From: JAGNNV01 sp031392925
GTDB taxonomy: Bacteria; Acidobacteriota; Vicinamibacteria; Fen-336; JAGNNV01
NCBI GenBank assembly: GCA_031392925.1
Contig: JANMVV010000158.1
Coordinates: 9,418-73,417 of the forward strand
Direction of reading: 5' to 3'
DNA length: 64,000 nt
Below, one piece after another: positions 44,477 to 52,408 of the stretch (position 1 is its first letter; every line of letters starts with the position of its first letter). The notes under the pieces are model-generated. The model was not told where the DNA came from and did not search any database. It was given only the letters and a program-made list of their open reading frames with translations. The position numbers were made by a program, and so were the translations under genes.

Positions 44477-44944
44477 CTACGCCGCCGCCTTGACGCCGAG
44501 GAGCTCGATCTTGCCGCCGGCCTTCTCGATCGCTTCCTTCGCGGAGGCGCTGAAACGATGCGCCTTCACGGTGAGGGCCTTACTGAGCTTGCCCTTGCCG
44601 AGGACCTTGACCGAGTCCGTCTCGTTCTTGCCGATGAAGCCCTTGGCCACGAAGTCCTCGGGGCCGACCGTGCCCCCGGCCCGGAACAGTTCGAGCTGCT
44701 GGAGGTTCAGGACCGCGTACTCGACGCGGAAGATGTTGTTGAAGCCCCGCCGCGGCAGGCGGCGGAAGAGCGGCATCTGGCCGCCTTCGAACCCGGGCTT
44801 CCGCGCGAAACCGCTGCGGCTCTTCTGGCCCTTCTCGCCGCGGCCCGACGTCTTGCCGCTGCCGCTGCCCGGCCCGCGGCCGACGCGCTTGCGGTTGTGC
44901 GTGGAGCCCGGATTGGGCTTGAGATCGCTAAGACCGGTGGTCAT
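44477..44944 (-). CDS. rplO: 50S ribosomal protein L15
   Basis: A 155-aa protein with the Gly-rich RVGRGPGSGSGKTSGRGEKGQKSRSG start and FEGGQMPLFRRLPRRGF. It is preceded by rpmD and followed by secY. The internal region is shorter and Ala-rich at the end, within family variation. Confidence 0.97.
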   Translation of the reverse strand: MTTGLSDLKPNPGSTHNRKRVGRGPGSGSGKTSGRGEKGQKSRSGFARKPGFEGGQMPLFRRLPRRGFNNIFRVEYAVLNLQQLELFRAGGTVGPEDFVAKGFIGKNETDSVKVLGKGKLSKALTVKAHRFSASAKEAIEKAGGKIELLGVKAAA

Positions 44945-44984
44945 GATCTTCTGTTATTCCTTGATTCTTGGCTTCTGATTTCGA

Positions 44985-45191
44985 CTAGACGAAACGAACG
45001 AGATGCGGGACCTTCTTGGCCATGCCGCGGTTCTCCGGGGTGTCCTCGCGCTCGACCACGTGCCGCATGCGGCGCAGCCCGAGACCGCGCACACAGGCCC
45101 GCTGCCCGTCGGTAGAGCCGATGAGGCTGCCGTAGAGCTCGACCTTGAACGTCCCGGTCGCCTTGGGTTTGGTGGTTTTGCTGGTCGTCAT
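44985..45191 (-). CDS. rpmD: 50S ribosomal protein L30
   Basis: A 68-aa protein. The core FKVELYGSLIGSTDGQRACVRGLGLRRMRHVVERED matches bacterial L30, with a short Lys/Thr-rich start (MTTSKTTKPKATGT). It is placed between rpsE and rplO. Confidence 0.95.
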   Translation of the reverse strand: MTTSKTTKPKATGTFKVELYGSLIGSTDGQRACVRGLGLRRMRHVVEREDTPENRGMAKKVPHLVRFV

Positions 45192-45239
45192 AATCTCGAT
45201 TGACCGATTTCTCTATCGTTTGCTGAAGTGGGATATCGC

Positions 45240-45872
45240 CTAGACGGCTTCGGGAGCCGGTGGAGTCGTGGTCGACACCATGGTCGGCGACGTGGACACG
45301 GTCGAAACCATCGAACTAGCGTCCAGAACCTTGCCCTTGGCCTTGAACTTGGAAGGCGCCATGAACTCGGAGACGTCACGGCCGCGCAGGCGCGCGACCA
45401 TGAGCGGATCCTTGAGCTGCTGCAGCGCGTCGATCGTGGCCTTGACCACGTTGTGTGCGGTGGAGCTGCCCAGGCTCTTGGTGAGCACGTTGTGGATCCC
45501 CACCGCGGAGATGACGGCGCGAACCGCCCCGCCCGCGATGACGCCCGTACCGGCGGATGCCGGCTTCAAAAGCACCGCGCCCGAGCCGAAACGTCCGGTG
45601 ACGGTATGCGGAATCGTGAGGCCTTCCTTCGTGATGTGCACGCGAATGACGTTCTTCTTCGCCGCTTCGATGCCCTTCTTGATCGCGGAGGGCACTTCGC
45701 GCGCCTTCCCGCTGCCGTAGCCAACATGGCCGGCTCCGTCGCCGACCACCACGAGGGCCGCGAACGACATGTTCTTGCCGCCCTTGACGACCTTGGTGAC
45801 CCGGTTGATTCCCACGACCTGGTCTTTCAGGTCGAGGCTTTGAATATCGATCTTTTCGATGCCTTTACGCAT
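45240..45872 (-). CDS. rpsE: 30S ribosomal protein S5
   Basis: A 210-aa protein with DQVVGINRVTKVVKGGKNMSFAALVVVGD, the S5 signature, and RVHITKEGLTIPHTVTGRFGSG. The C-terminus ends in a Ser/Thr/Pro-rich tail (about 25 residues, STVSTSPTMVSTTTPPAPE) not usual for S5. Confidence 0.97.
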   Translation of the reverse strand: MRKGIEKIDIQSLDLKDQVVGINRVTKVVKGGKNMSFAALVVVGDGAGHVGYGSGKAREVPSAIKKGIEAAKKNVIRVHITKEGLTIPHTVTGRFGSGAVLLKPASAGTGVIAGGAVRAVISAVGIHNVLTKSLGSSTAHNVVKATIDALQQLKDPLMVARLRGRDVSEFMAPSKFKAKGKVLDASSMVSTVSTSPTMVSTTTPPAPEAV

Positions 45873-45874
45873 GG

Positions 45875-46237
45875 CTAGAACTGGAGGCCTCCCTCGCGAG
45901 CGGCGTCGGCCAACGCCTTGATACGGCCGTGATACAGGAAGCCGCCGCGGTCAAACACCACGCGCTCCACCGACTTCTCCTTGGCCCGGTCGGCAATGAG
46001 CTTGCCCACCGCCTTCGCCGCGGCCACCGTGGCTCCCCGCTTGAGATCCTTCTTCAGGGCCTCGTCGAGGGAGGACGCGGTGCACACGGTCGTGCCGGAT
46101 TCGTCGTTGATGACCTGCGCATAGATGTGGGCCTGCGATCGAAAGATCGCGAGCCGGGGCCGATCGGCGGTCCCGGTCATGCGCTTGCGGATCCGGCGGT
46201 GGATCCTGGTCCTGATGTCCTCTTTGGTTCGCTTCAT
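45875..46237 (-). CDS. rplR: 50S ribosomal protein L18
   Basis: A 120-aa protein with MKRTKEDIRTRIHRRIRKRMTGTADRPRLAIFRS and the FDRGGFLYHGRIKALADAAREGGL end that binds 5S rRNA. It is separated from rpsE by only two bases. Confidence 0.98.
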   Translation of the reverse strand: MKRTKEDIRTRIHRRIRKRMTGTADRPRLAIFRSQAHIYAQVINDESGTTVCTASSLDEALKKDLKRGATVAAAKAVGKLIADRAKEKSVERVVFDRGGFLYHGRIKALADAAREGGLQF

Positions 46238-46258
46238 TGCGCTATTTCCTAAAAGCCG

Positions 46259-46810
46259 TTACTTGGCGCCGGTCGCGCCGGCCTTACCGGCCTTCTTCTT
46301 GAGCACTTCGCCCACGTAGCGGATTCCCTTTTGCTTGTAGGGATCGGGCGGACGCAGGTCGTGGATCTCGGCAGCCACCTGGCCCACCTTCTGCCGGTCG
46401 ATGCCGGTGACCACGAGATGAGTCTGCTTGTCGACGGTGACGGTGACGCCGTCCTGGATAACGTACTCCACCGGGTGCGAGTAGCCGAGCGAGAACACGA
46501 TCTTGTTCTTGCCTTCCGACTGCGCGCGGTAGCCGACGCCGACGATGTCCATTTCCTTGCTGAACCCTTCGGTCACGCCCTTGATGGCGTTGTTTCCGAG
46601 CGCGCGCGCGAGACCATGGAACGCCCGCTGCTGGCGGTTGTCCTCTTTGCGGGCGTAGGAAAGCTCGGTGCCCTTCACCTCGGCGCTGATCCCGGGAGGA
46701 AGCGGAGCCTGGAGCGAGCCCTTGGGGCCCTTCACGGTCACAGAGCCCGCGGCGACACTGACGGTGACGCCTTTGGGGAGGGGGATGGGTTTGCGGCCTA
46801 TGCGGGACAT
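46259..46810 (-). CDS. rplF: 50S ribosomal protein L6
   Basis: A 183-aa protein with MSRIGRKPIPLPKGVTVSVAAG, VTVKGPKGSLQ and the C-terminal RPPDPYKQKGIRYVGEVLKKK that faces the factor site. A short Gly/Ala/Lys tail follows. Confidence 0.98.
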   Translation of the reverse strand: MSRIGRKPIPLPKGVTVSVAAGSVTVKGPKGSLQAPLPPGISAEVKGTELSYARKEDNRQQRAFHGLARALGNNAIKGVTEGFSKEMDIVGVGYRAQSEGKNKIVFSLGYSHPVEYVIQDGVTVTVDKQTHLVVTGIDRQKVGQVAAEIHDLRPPDPYKQKGIRYVGEVLKKKAGKAGATGAK

Positions 46811-46818
46811 TTGGATGG

Positions 46819-47229
46819 TTACCAGACGTTGCAGAGGATCTCGCCGCCCACGCCAGCCTGGGTGGCGGCGCGACCGGTCATGAGACCCTTGGGGGTCGAA
46901 AGGATGTTGATGCCGAGGCCGCCGTAGACGCGGGGAATCCCGTCCTTGCGGCAGTAGATGCGGCAGCCGGGCTTGCTGACTCTCTGAAGGTCGGTGATGA
47001 CCTTTTCGAGGTTCGGTCCGTAGCGAAGATAGATCCGGATCATCGTCGGCTTCTGAGCCACGGGCTTGGGATCGCCGGGCTTGAAGTTGGCGATGTAGCC
47101 TTCTTCCTTGAGGATCTTCGCGATCTCCGTCTTCAGACGGGATGCGGGCACGTCAACTTTGGGCGCGCGCGCCCGCACACCGTTGCGGATACGTGTGAGC
47201 ATGTCCCCGATGGGGTCGGTCATATTCAT
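46819..47229 (-). CDS. rpsH: 30S ribosomal protein S8
   Basis: A 136-aa protein with MNMTDPIGDMLTRIRNGVRARAPKVDVPASRLKTEIAKILKEEGYI and the C-terminal ILSTPKGLMTGRAATQAGVGGEILCNVW. S8 is the classical repressor of spc operons. No S8-like RNA site was identified near rplE. Confidence 0.98.
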   Translation of the reverse strand: MNMTDPIGDMLTRIRNGVRARAPKVDVPASRLKTEIAKILKEEGYIANFKPGDPKPVAQKPTMIRIYLRYGPNLEKVITDLQRVSKPGCRIYCRKDGIPRVYGGLGINILSTPKGLMTGRAATQAGVGGEILCNVW

Positions 47230-47287
47230 GAGCTTTGCTTACCTTAAGAGGCCTTTACCGTTTCCAAGTAGGTCAGAGGGGAATGTC

Positions 47288-47473
47288 CTACCAGCTCGCC
47301 TTGATGACACCGGGGATTTCCCCGGCCAGGGCGAGTTGACGGAAGCAGATACGGCACATTTCGAACTTCCTGAGATACCCACGCGAACGGCCGCAACGGC
47401 GGCAGCGCGTGTAGGCCTGAACCGCGAAACGCGGTTTCTTGAGCGACTTTGCAATGAGCGAGGTCTTGGCCAC
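47288..47473 (-). CDS. rpsN: 30S ribosomal protein S14, zinc form (type Z)
   Basis: A 61-aa protein from GTG 47473. The short form carries a C-x2-C ... C-x2-C zinc site (CRRCGRS and CRICF) and the LRKFEMCRICFRQLALAGEIPGVIKASW end. It lies between rplE and rpsH, with an unusual 141-nt gap on the rplE side. Confidence 0.97.
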   Translation of the reverse strand: MAKTSLIAKSLKKPRFAVQAYTRCRRCGRSRGYLRKFEMCRICFRQLALAGEIPGVIKASW

Positions 47474-47542
47474 GAGTTCTCCTAAAGTCCTTGAGGAGCG
47501 CCGGCTCGACCAACGATGGTCCGGCGATCTTTCTTCATTTGG

Positions 47543-47580
47543 ATCCCGGCGCTTGCCCCCTTTAGGGGGTCCGCCGGGAT
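47543..47580. repeat. nested hairpin in the rplE-rpsN gap
   Basis: ATCCCGGCG (47543-47551) pairs perfectly with CGCCGGGAT (47572-47580). Inside, CCCCC pairs with GGGGG around TTTA. The 38-nt element stands in the middle of a 141-nt gap within an otherwise tight operon. It looks like a REP-type palindromic insertion; an mRNA processing or regulatory hairpin is the alternative. Confidence 0.55.
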
Positions 47581-47614
47581 ACGCGGAGTGTTCATATCTT
47601 TTCTCTTCACTCTG

Positions 47615-48157
47615 CTAATTGCGGAAGGGCATGCCGAGGGCCTTGAGCAGTGCCCTGCCCTCAGCGTCGGTATTTGCGGTGGTGACGAAGGTGACGTTCA
47701 TGCCGCGGAGCTTCTCGACCTTGGCGTAGTCGATCTCCGGAAAGATGATCTGGTCCTTGAGGCCGAGGGTGTAGTTCCCCCGCCCGTCGAAGGCGTTGTT
47801 GGAAAGACCGCGGAAGTCCCGGACGCGGGGCAGGGCGATGTTGAAGAGGCGGTCCACGAACTCGAACATCCGGTCGCCTCGAAGGGTGACGGTGGCGGCG
47901 ATGGGCATGCCCTCGCGGACCTTGAACGCGGCGATCGCCTTCTTGGCCCGGCGAATGGCCGGCTTCTGGCCGACGATCCGCCCGAGTTCCTCGGCGGCGG
48001 CGTCGAGGATCTTGATGTTCTGGGTGGCTTCGCCGACGCCCATGTTCAGGACCACGCTCTTGAGCCGGGGCACCGCCATCACGTTGGTATAGCCGCCCTC
48101 TTTCATCAGATGGGGAACCAGCGTCTTTGTGTACGCTTCCTTCAGTCTCGCGCTCAT
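47615..48157 (-). CDS. rplE: 50S ribosomal protein L5
   Basis: A 180-aa protein with the L5 signature LNMGVGEATQNIK and GQKPAIRRAKKAIAAFKVREGMPIAATVTLRGDRMFEF. The start overlaps the rplX stop in an ATGA. It binds 5S rRNA. Confidence 0.98.
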   Translation of the reverse strand: MSARLKEAYTKTLVPHLMKEGGYTNVMAVPRLKSVVLNMGVGEATQNIKILDAAAEELGRIVGQKPAIRRAKKAIAAFKVREGMPIAATVTLRGDRMFEFVDRLFNIALPRVRDFRGLSNNAFDGRGNYTLGLKDQIIFPEIDYAKVEKLRGMNVTFVTTANTDAEGRALLKALGMPFRN

Positions 48158-48516
48158 TTGTCGAGTACCTCACCGGTCTTGATGGCCACGCGGACCCGCT
48201 TGCCGTCCACCACCTTCGAACCCACGCGCGAGCGCTTGTTGTTCTCGGAGGCCACCACCATCACGTTGGAGGCGTGCACCGAGCCTTCGCGCTCGGCGAT
48301 GCCGCCCTTGATGTTGCGCTGGGGGTTGGGCCTGGTGTGACGCTTGATCATCTGGACGCCCTGGACGATGACCCGTCCGGTGGCGCGATCCACTTCGAGA
48401 ATCTTGCCGCGCTTCTTCCGGTCTTTGCCGGTGAGCACCTCGACAAGGTCGCCCTTGCGAAGGCGGATCTTGTCCACCTTCTGGGGACCGTTCTTACGGG
48501 AAAACCTGAATGCCAT
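48154..48516 (-). CDS. rplX: 50S ribosomal protein L24
   Basis: A 120-aa protein with a KOW motif (KGDLVEVLTGKDRKKRGKILEVDRATGRVIVQGV) followed by KRHTRPNPQRNIKGGI. It is an early assembly initiator on 23S rRNA, with an ATGA overlap to rplE. Confidence 0.98.
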   Translation of the reverse strand: MAFRFSRKNGPQKVDKIRLRKGDLVEVLTGKDRKKRGKILEVDRATGRVIVQGVQMIKRHTRPNPQRNIKGGIAEREGSVHASNVMVVASENNKRSRVGSKVVDGKRVRVAIKTGEVLDK

Positions 48517-48542
48517 GGTGTTTTTGTCTAAAGCCTTTGGAC

Positions 48543-48917
48543 CTAGAGAACCTCGGGGGCGAGGGAGACGATCTTCATGAACTTGCGGTCGCGCAGCTCG
48601 CGGGCCACCGGCCCGAAGACGCGCGTGCCCACCGGCTCGTTGTCTTCCTTGATAAGAACCGCGGCGTTGCGGTCGAAGCGGATATAGGAGCCGTCCTTGC
48701 GGCGCTGCTCCTTCTTCACGCGAACGATCACGGCCTTCACGACCTTGCCCTTCTTGACGTTCTCGGGGGCTTCGGGCGTCGACTCCTTGACGTTGGCGGT
48801 GATGATGTCACCGAGGCCGGCGTAGCGGCCGGTGGAATTGCCGACGGGCAGGATGCACGAGATCTTTCGCGCCCCCGAGTTGTCGGCGACGTCGAGAACC
48901 GTTCTCATTTGAATCAT
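48543..48917 (-). CDS. rplN: 50S ribosomal protein L14
   Basis: A 124-aa protein, MIQMRTVLDVADNSGARKISCI to GPVARELRDRKFMKIVSLAPEVL, the standard L14 pattern including DRNAAVLI. It lies after rpsQ with a 3-nt gap. Confidence 0.98.
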   Translation of the reverse strand: MIQMRTVLDVADNSGARKISCILPVGNSTGRYAGLGDIITANVKESTPEAPENVKKGKVVKAVIVRVKKEQRRKDGSYIRFDRNAAVLIKEDNEPVGTRVFGPVARELRDRKFMKIVSLAPEVL

Positions 48918-48920
48918 GGC

Positions 48921-49232
48921 TTACTCCGTGACCTTCGCCTTGTTCAGGACTTCGACCAGGCGCCACCGCTTGAGCTTCGAGAGCGGACGCGTTTCGACGA
49001 TCTTCACCGTGTCCCCCGCCTTCGAGACGTTCTTTTCGTCGTGGGCGTGGAAGGTGGAGGTGCGGCGGATGATCTTCTTGTAGAAGGGGTGGCGGACGGA
49101 CCGCTGGACCGCGACGGTGCGGGTCTTCTCCATCTTGTCGGAGATGACCACGCCCACCTTGGTGTTCTGGCGCCGCGCCTTTTCGGCCGGGGCTGTCTGC
49201 TCAACTGTCGATTGGGTCTGAGGGGCTGTCAT
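48921..49232 (-). CDS. rpsQ: 30S ribosomal protein S17
   Basis: A 103-aa protein. The OB-fold core has VGVVISDKMEKTRTVAVQRSVRHPFYKKIIRRTSTFHAHDE and VKIVETRPLSKLKRWRLVEVL. About 22 extra residues at the N-terminus are Gln/Thr/Ala-rich (MTAPQTQSTVEQTAPAEK). Confidence 0.97.
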   Translation of the reverse strand: MTAPQTQSTVEQTAPAEKARRQNTKVGVVISDKMEKTRTVAVQRSVRHPFYKKIIRRTSTFHAHDEKNVSKAGDTVKIVETRPLSKLKRWRLVEVLNKAKVTE

Positions 49233-49248
49233 GACGTTTCCTTAATTC

Positions 49249-49449
49249 CTACGCCTTGGCGGCGCGCTTCTTCTCGGACGCGATGGTCAGCGTCCTGGCG
49301 AGGTCGCGCTTGCTGGTGCGCTTGCTGGCGGAGCTTTCCAGCTGCCCCATCGAGTGCTGGAAGCGCAGCTTGAAGATCCGCTCGCGCTGCTCCTTCTCCA
49401 GGGTGGTCAAGGCCTCGGGGGCCATTTCTCTGAGTTTCTCGATTTTCAC
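49249..49449 (-). CDS. rpmC: 50S ribosomal protein L29
   Basis: A 66-aa protein from GTG 49449: two helices, MKIEKLREMAPEALTTLEKEQRERIFKLRFQHSMGQLES and the RDLARTLTI motif. Normal place between rplP and rpsQ. L29 lies at the peptide exit tunnel. Confidence 0.97.
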   Translation of the reverse strand: MKIEKLREMAPEALTTLEKEQRERIFKLRFQHSMGQLESSASKRTSKRDLARTLTIASEKKRAAKA

Positions 49450-49456
49450 CGCAGAA

Positions 49457-49882
49457 TTACCTCGTCACTTCCATCTCGAACCGGCGGACGAACTTCGTCT
49501 TCACGTTCAGCTTGTGGGAGGCGAGACGGAACGCCTCTTTCGCCATCTCCTCGGTCACGCCTTCCATCTCGTAGAGGACGCGTCCGGGCTTGACCACGGC
49601 GACCCAATGATCAGGAGCGCCTTTGCCCTTGCCCATTCGAGTTTCCTGCGGCTTCTTGGTGACCGGCTTGTCCGGGAAGATGCGGATCCACATCCGGCCC
49701 TCGCGCTTGACGTGACGCGAGATGGCGATGCGCGCGGCTTCGATCTGACGGTCGGTCACCCACGCCACTTCCGTGGACTTGAGGCCGTAATCGCCGAACG
49801 ACACCGTGCTCCCCGACCAGGCCTTGCCGGCCCGCTTTCCGCGCTGCTGCTTGCGGTACTTGACCTTCTTGGGCATCAGCAT
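49457..49882 (-). CDS. rplP: 50S ribosomal protein L16
   Basis: A 141-aa protein starting MLMPKKVKYRKQQRGKRAGKAW, with RMWIRIFPDKPVTKKPQETRMGKGKGAPDHWVAVVKPGRVLYE. The hydroxylated-Arg loop and the A-site contact are conserved. Confidence 0.98.
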   Translation of the reverse strand: MLMPKKVKYRKQQRGKRAGKAWSGSTVSFGDYGLKSTEVAWVTDRQIEAARIAISRHVKREGRMWIRIFPDKPVTKKPQETRMGKGKGAPDHWVAVVKPGRVLYEMEGVTEEMAKEAFRLASHKLNVKTKFVRRFEMEVTR

Positions 49883-49886
49883 GGTT

Positions 49887-50570
49887 CTAGACTCCCGCCC
49901 CGAGGGTCGAGCCGGCCTGGGCCAGGTTGCGGCTGCGCGCCGAAACCGGCTCGGATTCGCCGTTGTAGATCCAGCACTTCACACCGATGCGGCCGTAGGT
50001 GGTCTTCGCTTCGGAGAAGCCGTAGTCGATGTCGGCGCGGATGGTGTGCAACGGCAGCTGGCCGTGCAGGTACCACTCGGAGCGCGCGATCTCCGCGCCG
50101 TTCAGGCGACCGGAGACGCGGATCTTGATGCCCTTGGCGCCGAAGCGGAGAGCGGATTCGACCGCCTTACGCATGGCGCGGCGGAAAGCGATGCGCTTCT
50201 CGAGCTGGCCGGAGACCGACTCCGACACGAGCTGAGCGTCGAGCTCGGGCTTGAGGATCTCCTGGATGTTGATGAAGACCTCCTTGCCGGTGCTCTTCTG
50301 GAGCTCCTGCTTGAGCTTCTCGACTTCCTGACCCTTCTTGCCGATGATGATGCCGGGGCGCGAAGTGAAGATGCCGACCTTCAGCTTGTTGGTGGCGCGC
50401 TCGATCTCGATCTTGGCGACCCCCGCGTGCTGGAAGCGGGCCTTCAGATCCTTCTTGAGCTTGAGATCCTCGTGGAGGAGCTTGGCGTAGTCGGCCGCCG
50501 CGAACCAGCGGCTGCGCCAGGGCTTGTTGTATCCGAGCCGCAGGCCCGTAGGGTGGACTTTTTGACCCAT
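49887..50570 (-). CDS. rpsC: 30S ribosomal protein S3
   Basis: A 227-aa protein. MGQKVHPTGLRLGYNKPWRSRWF, a KH domain with PGIIIGKKGQEVEKLKQEL, and the C-terminal domain GAKGIKIRVSGRLNGAEIARSEWY. It forms the mRNA entry site with S4 and S5. Confidence 0.98.
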   Translation of the reverse strand: MGQKVHPTGLRLGYNKPWRSRWFAAADYAKLLHEDLKLKKDLKARFQHAGVAKIEIERATNKLKVGIFTSRPGIIIGKKGQEVEKLKQELQKSTGKEVFINIQEILKPELDAQLVSESVSGQLEKRIAFRRAMRKAVESALRFGAKGIKIRVSGRLNGAEIARSEWYLHGQLPLHTIRADIDYGFSEAKTTYGRIGVKCWIYNGESEPVSARSRNLAQAGSTLGAGV

Positions 50571-50576
50571 GGTCGG

Positions 50577-50933
50577 TTATTCCTTTTCCGCCAGATGAAC
50601 CACGATGTGCGTGGTGCGCTTGATCGTTTGATACGCGCGGCCCATGGGAGCGGGACGAACGCGCTTGAAGGACGGGCCCTGGTTCGCGTACGCCTGCGAG
50701 ACCACGAGGTCTTCCTCATCGAGGCGGCGCTGCTGAACGCGCTCCGCTTCCTGGGTGGCATTGGCGATGGCGGAACGGAGCACCTTCTCGACGCTCTTCG
50801 CGACCTTCTTCTCGGAGAACTGGAGCACCGCGATGGCGTCGCTCACGGACTTTCCGCGAATGGTCGCGAGCACGAGCCCCGTCTTCTGGGCCGAGGTGCG
50901 GATGTACTTGGCTTCAGCCTTGACTTCGAGCAT
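50577..50933 (-). CDS. rplV: 50S ribosomal protein L22
   Basis: A 118-aa protein with SAQKTGLVLATIRGKSVSDAIAVLQFSEKKVAKSVEKVLRSAIANA and the extended beta hairpin tip GPSFKRVRPAPMGRAYQTIKRTTHI that lines the exit tunnel. Confidence 0.98.
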   Translation of the reverse strand: MLEVKAEAKYIRTSAQKTGLVLATIRGKSVSDAIAVLQFSEKKVAKSVEKVLRSAIANATQEAERVQQRRLDEEDLVVSQAYANQGPSFKRVRPAPMGRAYQTIKRTTHIVVHLAEKE

Positions 50934-50939
50934 GAGCGG

Positions 50940-51260
50940 TTAGGCCTTTCCCGCCACGGCGCCAGGTGCGGCCGCGGCCGCGGTCTTCGCCACCTTCTCG
51001 ACCTTGCTGGAGTGGCTCTTGAACGTGCGGGTGGGCGAGAACTCGCCGAGCTTGTGCCCGACCATGCTCTCGGAGACGTACACCGGGACGAACTTGCGCC
51101 CGTTGTGCACCGCGATGGTGTTGCCCACCATCTCGGGGAAGATGGTCGACCGGCGCGACCAGGTCTTGATGACCTTCTTTTCCATCGACTTGTTCTGCTC
51201 TTCGACCTTCTTGAGCAGATGGCCGTCGATGAACGGGCCCTTTGAAGTTGATCTAGCCAT
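50940..51260 (-). CDS. rpsS: 30S ribosomal protein S19
   Basis: A 106-aa protein, MARSTSKGPFIDGHLLKKV, RRSTIFPEMVGNTIAVHNGRKFVPVYV and GHKLGEFSPTRTF. A short Ala/Lys/Val tail extends past the usual end. Confidence 0.98.
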   Translation of the reverse strand: MARSTSKGPFIDGHLLKKVEEQNKSMEKKVIKTWSRRSTIFPEMVGNTIAVHNGRKFVPVYVSESMVGHKLGEFSPTRTFKSHSSKVEKVAKTAAAAAPGAVAGKA

Positions 51261-51266
51261 TAAGTC

Positions 51267-52088
51267 CTACTTCCGCCTCTTCACGATCATGGATTGCGTG
51301 CGCTTGTTGCGGCGCGTCTTGTAACCCTTGGTGGGCTTGCCCCACGGCGTCACCGGATGGCGGCCGCCGGAGGTCCGGCCCTCGCCACCACCATGAGGAT
51401 GGTCGACGGGGTTCATGGAAACGCCTCGGTTGTGCGGCTTCTTGCCCAGCCACCGCTTGCGGCCGGCCTTGCCGTGCTTCACGTTCTTGTGCTCGGAGTT
51501 GCCCACCTGGCCGATGGTGGCCTTGCACAGGACATGGACCCTGCGGATCTCGCCCGACGGCAGCTTGATCTGCGAGTAGTCGCCCTCTTTGGCCACAAGC
51601 TGGGCGCCGACGCCCGCGCTCCTGACCATCTGCGCGCCCTTGCCGGGGCGGAGTTCGATGTTGTGGATGATCGTGCCCGCGGGGATCTGCTGGATGGGCA
51701 TCGAATTCCCGGGGAGGATGTCTGCGCCCTCTCCGGAAATGACCGTCTTCCCCACCACGAGACCGTCGGGACACAGGATGTAACGCTTCTCGCCGTCCGT
51801 GTAGTGGAGGAGGGCCAGCCGGGCCGAGCGGTTCGGATCGTACTCAATGGCCGCGACCTTCGCAGTGATGCCATCCTTGTTGCGTTTGAAGTCGATGACG
51901 CGGTAGCGACGCTTGTGGCCGCCCCCTCTGAACCGGATGGTGAGACGACCGCGCGAGTCGCGGCCGCCCGACTTCTTGAGGGGCTCGGTGAGCGCCTTTT
52001 CGGGCCGCGTCTTCGTGATCTCGTCGAACGACGGAGTCACCATGAAGCGGCGGCTTGGGGTTGTAGCAGCGTAGGTCTTGAGAGCCAT
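51267..52088 (-). CDS. rplB: 50S ribosomal protein L2
   Basis: A 273-aa protein, standard length. GRLTIRFRGGGHKRRYRVIDFKR, IELRPGKGAQMVRSAGVGAQLVAKEG and the catalytic-centre loop GVSMNPVDHPHGGGEGRTSGGRHPVTPWGK with the conserved His. Confidence 0.98.
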   Translation of the reverse strand: MALKTYAATTPSRRFMVTPSFDEITKTRPEKALTEPLKKSGGRDSRGRLTIRFRGGGHKRRYRVIDFKRNKDGITAKVAAIEYDPNRSARLALLHYTDGEKRYILCPDGLVVGKTVISGEGADILPGNSMPIQQIPAGTIIHNIELRPGKGAQMVRSAGVGAQLVAKEGDYSQIKLPSGEIRRVHVLCKATIGQVGNSEHKNVKHGKAGRKRWLGKKPHNRGVSMNPVDHPHGGGEGRTSGGRHPVTPWGKPTKGYKTRRNKRTQSMIVKRRK

Positions 52089-52114
52089 TGTGGTTTCTTA
52101 GTTAGACCGCATTC

Positions 52115-52408
52115 TTAGACGGCTTCATGGAACTCGATCATCTTCTCGCCCTCTTTGAGGAGGACGTAGGCCTTCTTCCAGTCGGGACGGTGACCCTGGT
52201 AGCGACCCTGGCGGCGAAGCTTGCCGGGCATGTTCGCCACGCGGACCTGCTCGACCTTCACGCTGAACAGCTTCTCCACCGCCTTCTTGATCTCGGGCTT
52301 GGTGGCATCGCGATGCACCTCGAAGACGAGAGTGCGGATGGTCTCCTTCTGGAGGGTGGTCTTCTCCGTCACGAGCGGGCGACGGATGACTTCAAAAATG
52401 GTGTTCAT
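52115..52408 (-). CDS. rplW: 50S ribosomal protein L23
   Basis: A 97-aa protein with IRRPLVTEKTTLQKE, EIKKAVEKLFSVKVEQVRVANMPGK and RQGRYQGHRPDWKKAYV. Its ATG overlaps the rplD stop (ATGA). It is the docking site for trigger factor and SRP. Confidence 0.98.
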   Translation of the reverse strand: MNTIFEVIRRPLVTEKTTLQKETIRTLVFEVHRDATKPEIKKAVEKLFSVKVEQVRVANMPGKLRRQGRYQGHRPDWKKAYVLLKEGEKMIEFHEAV

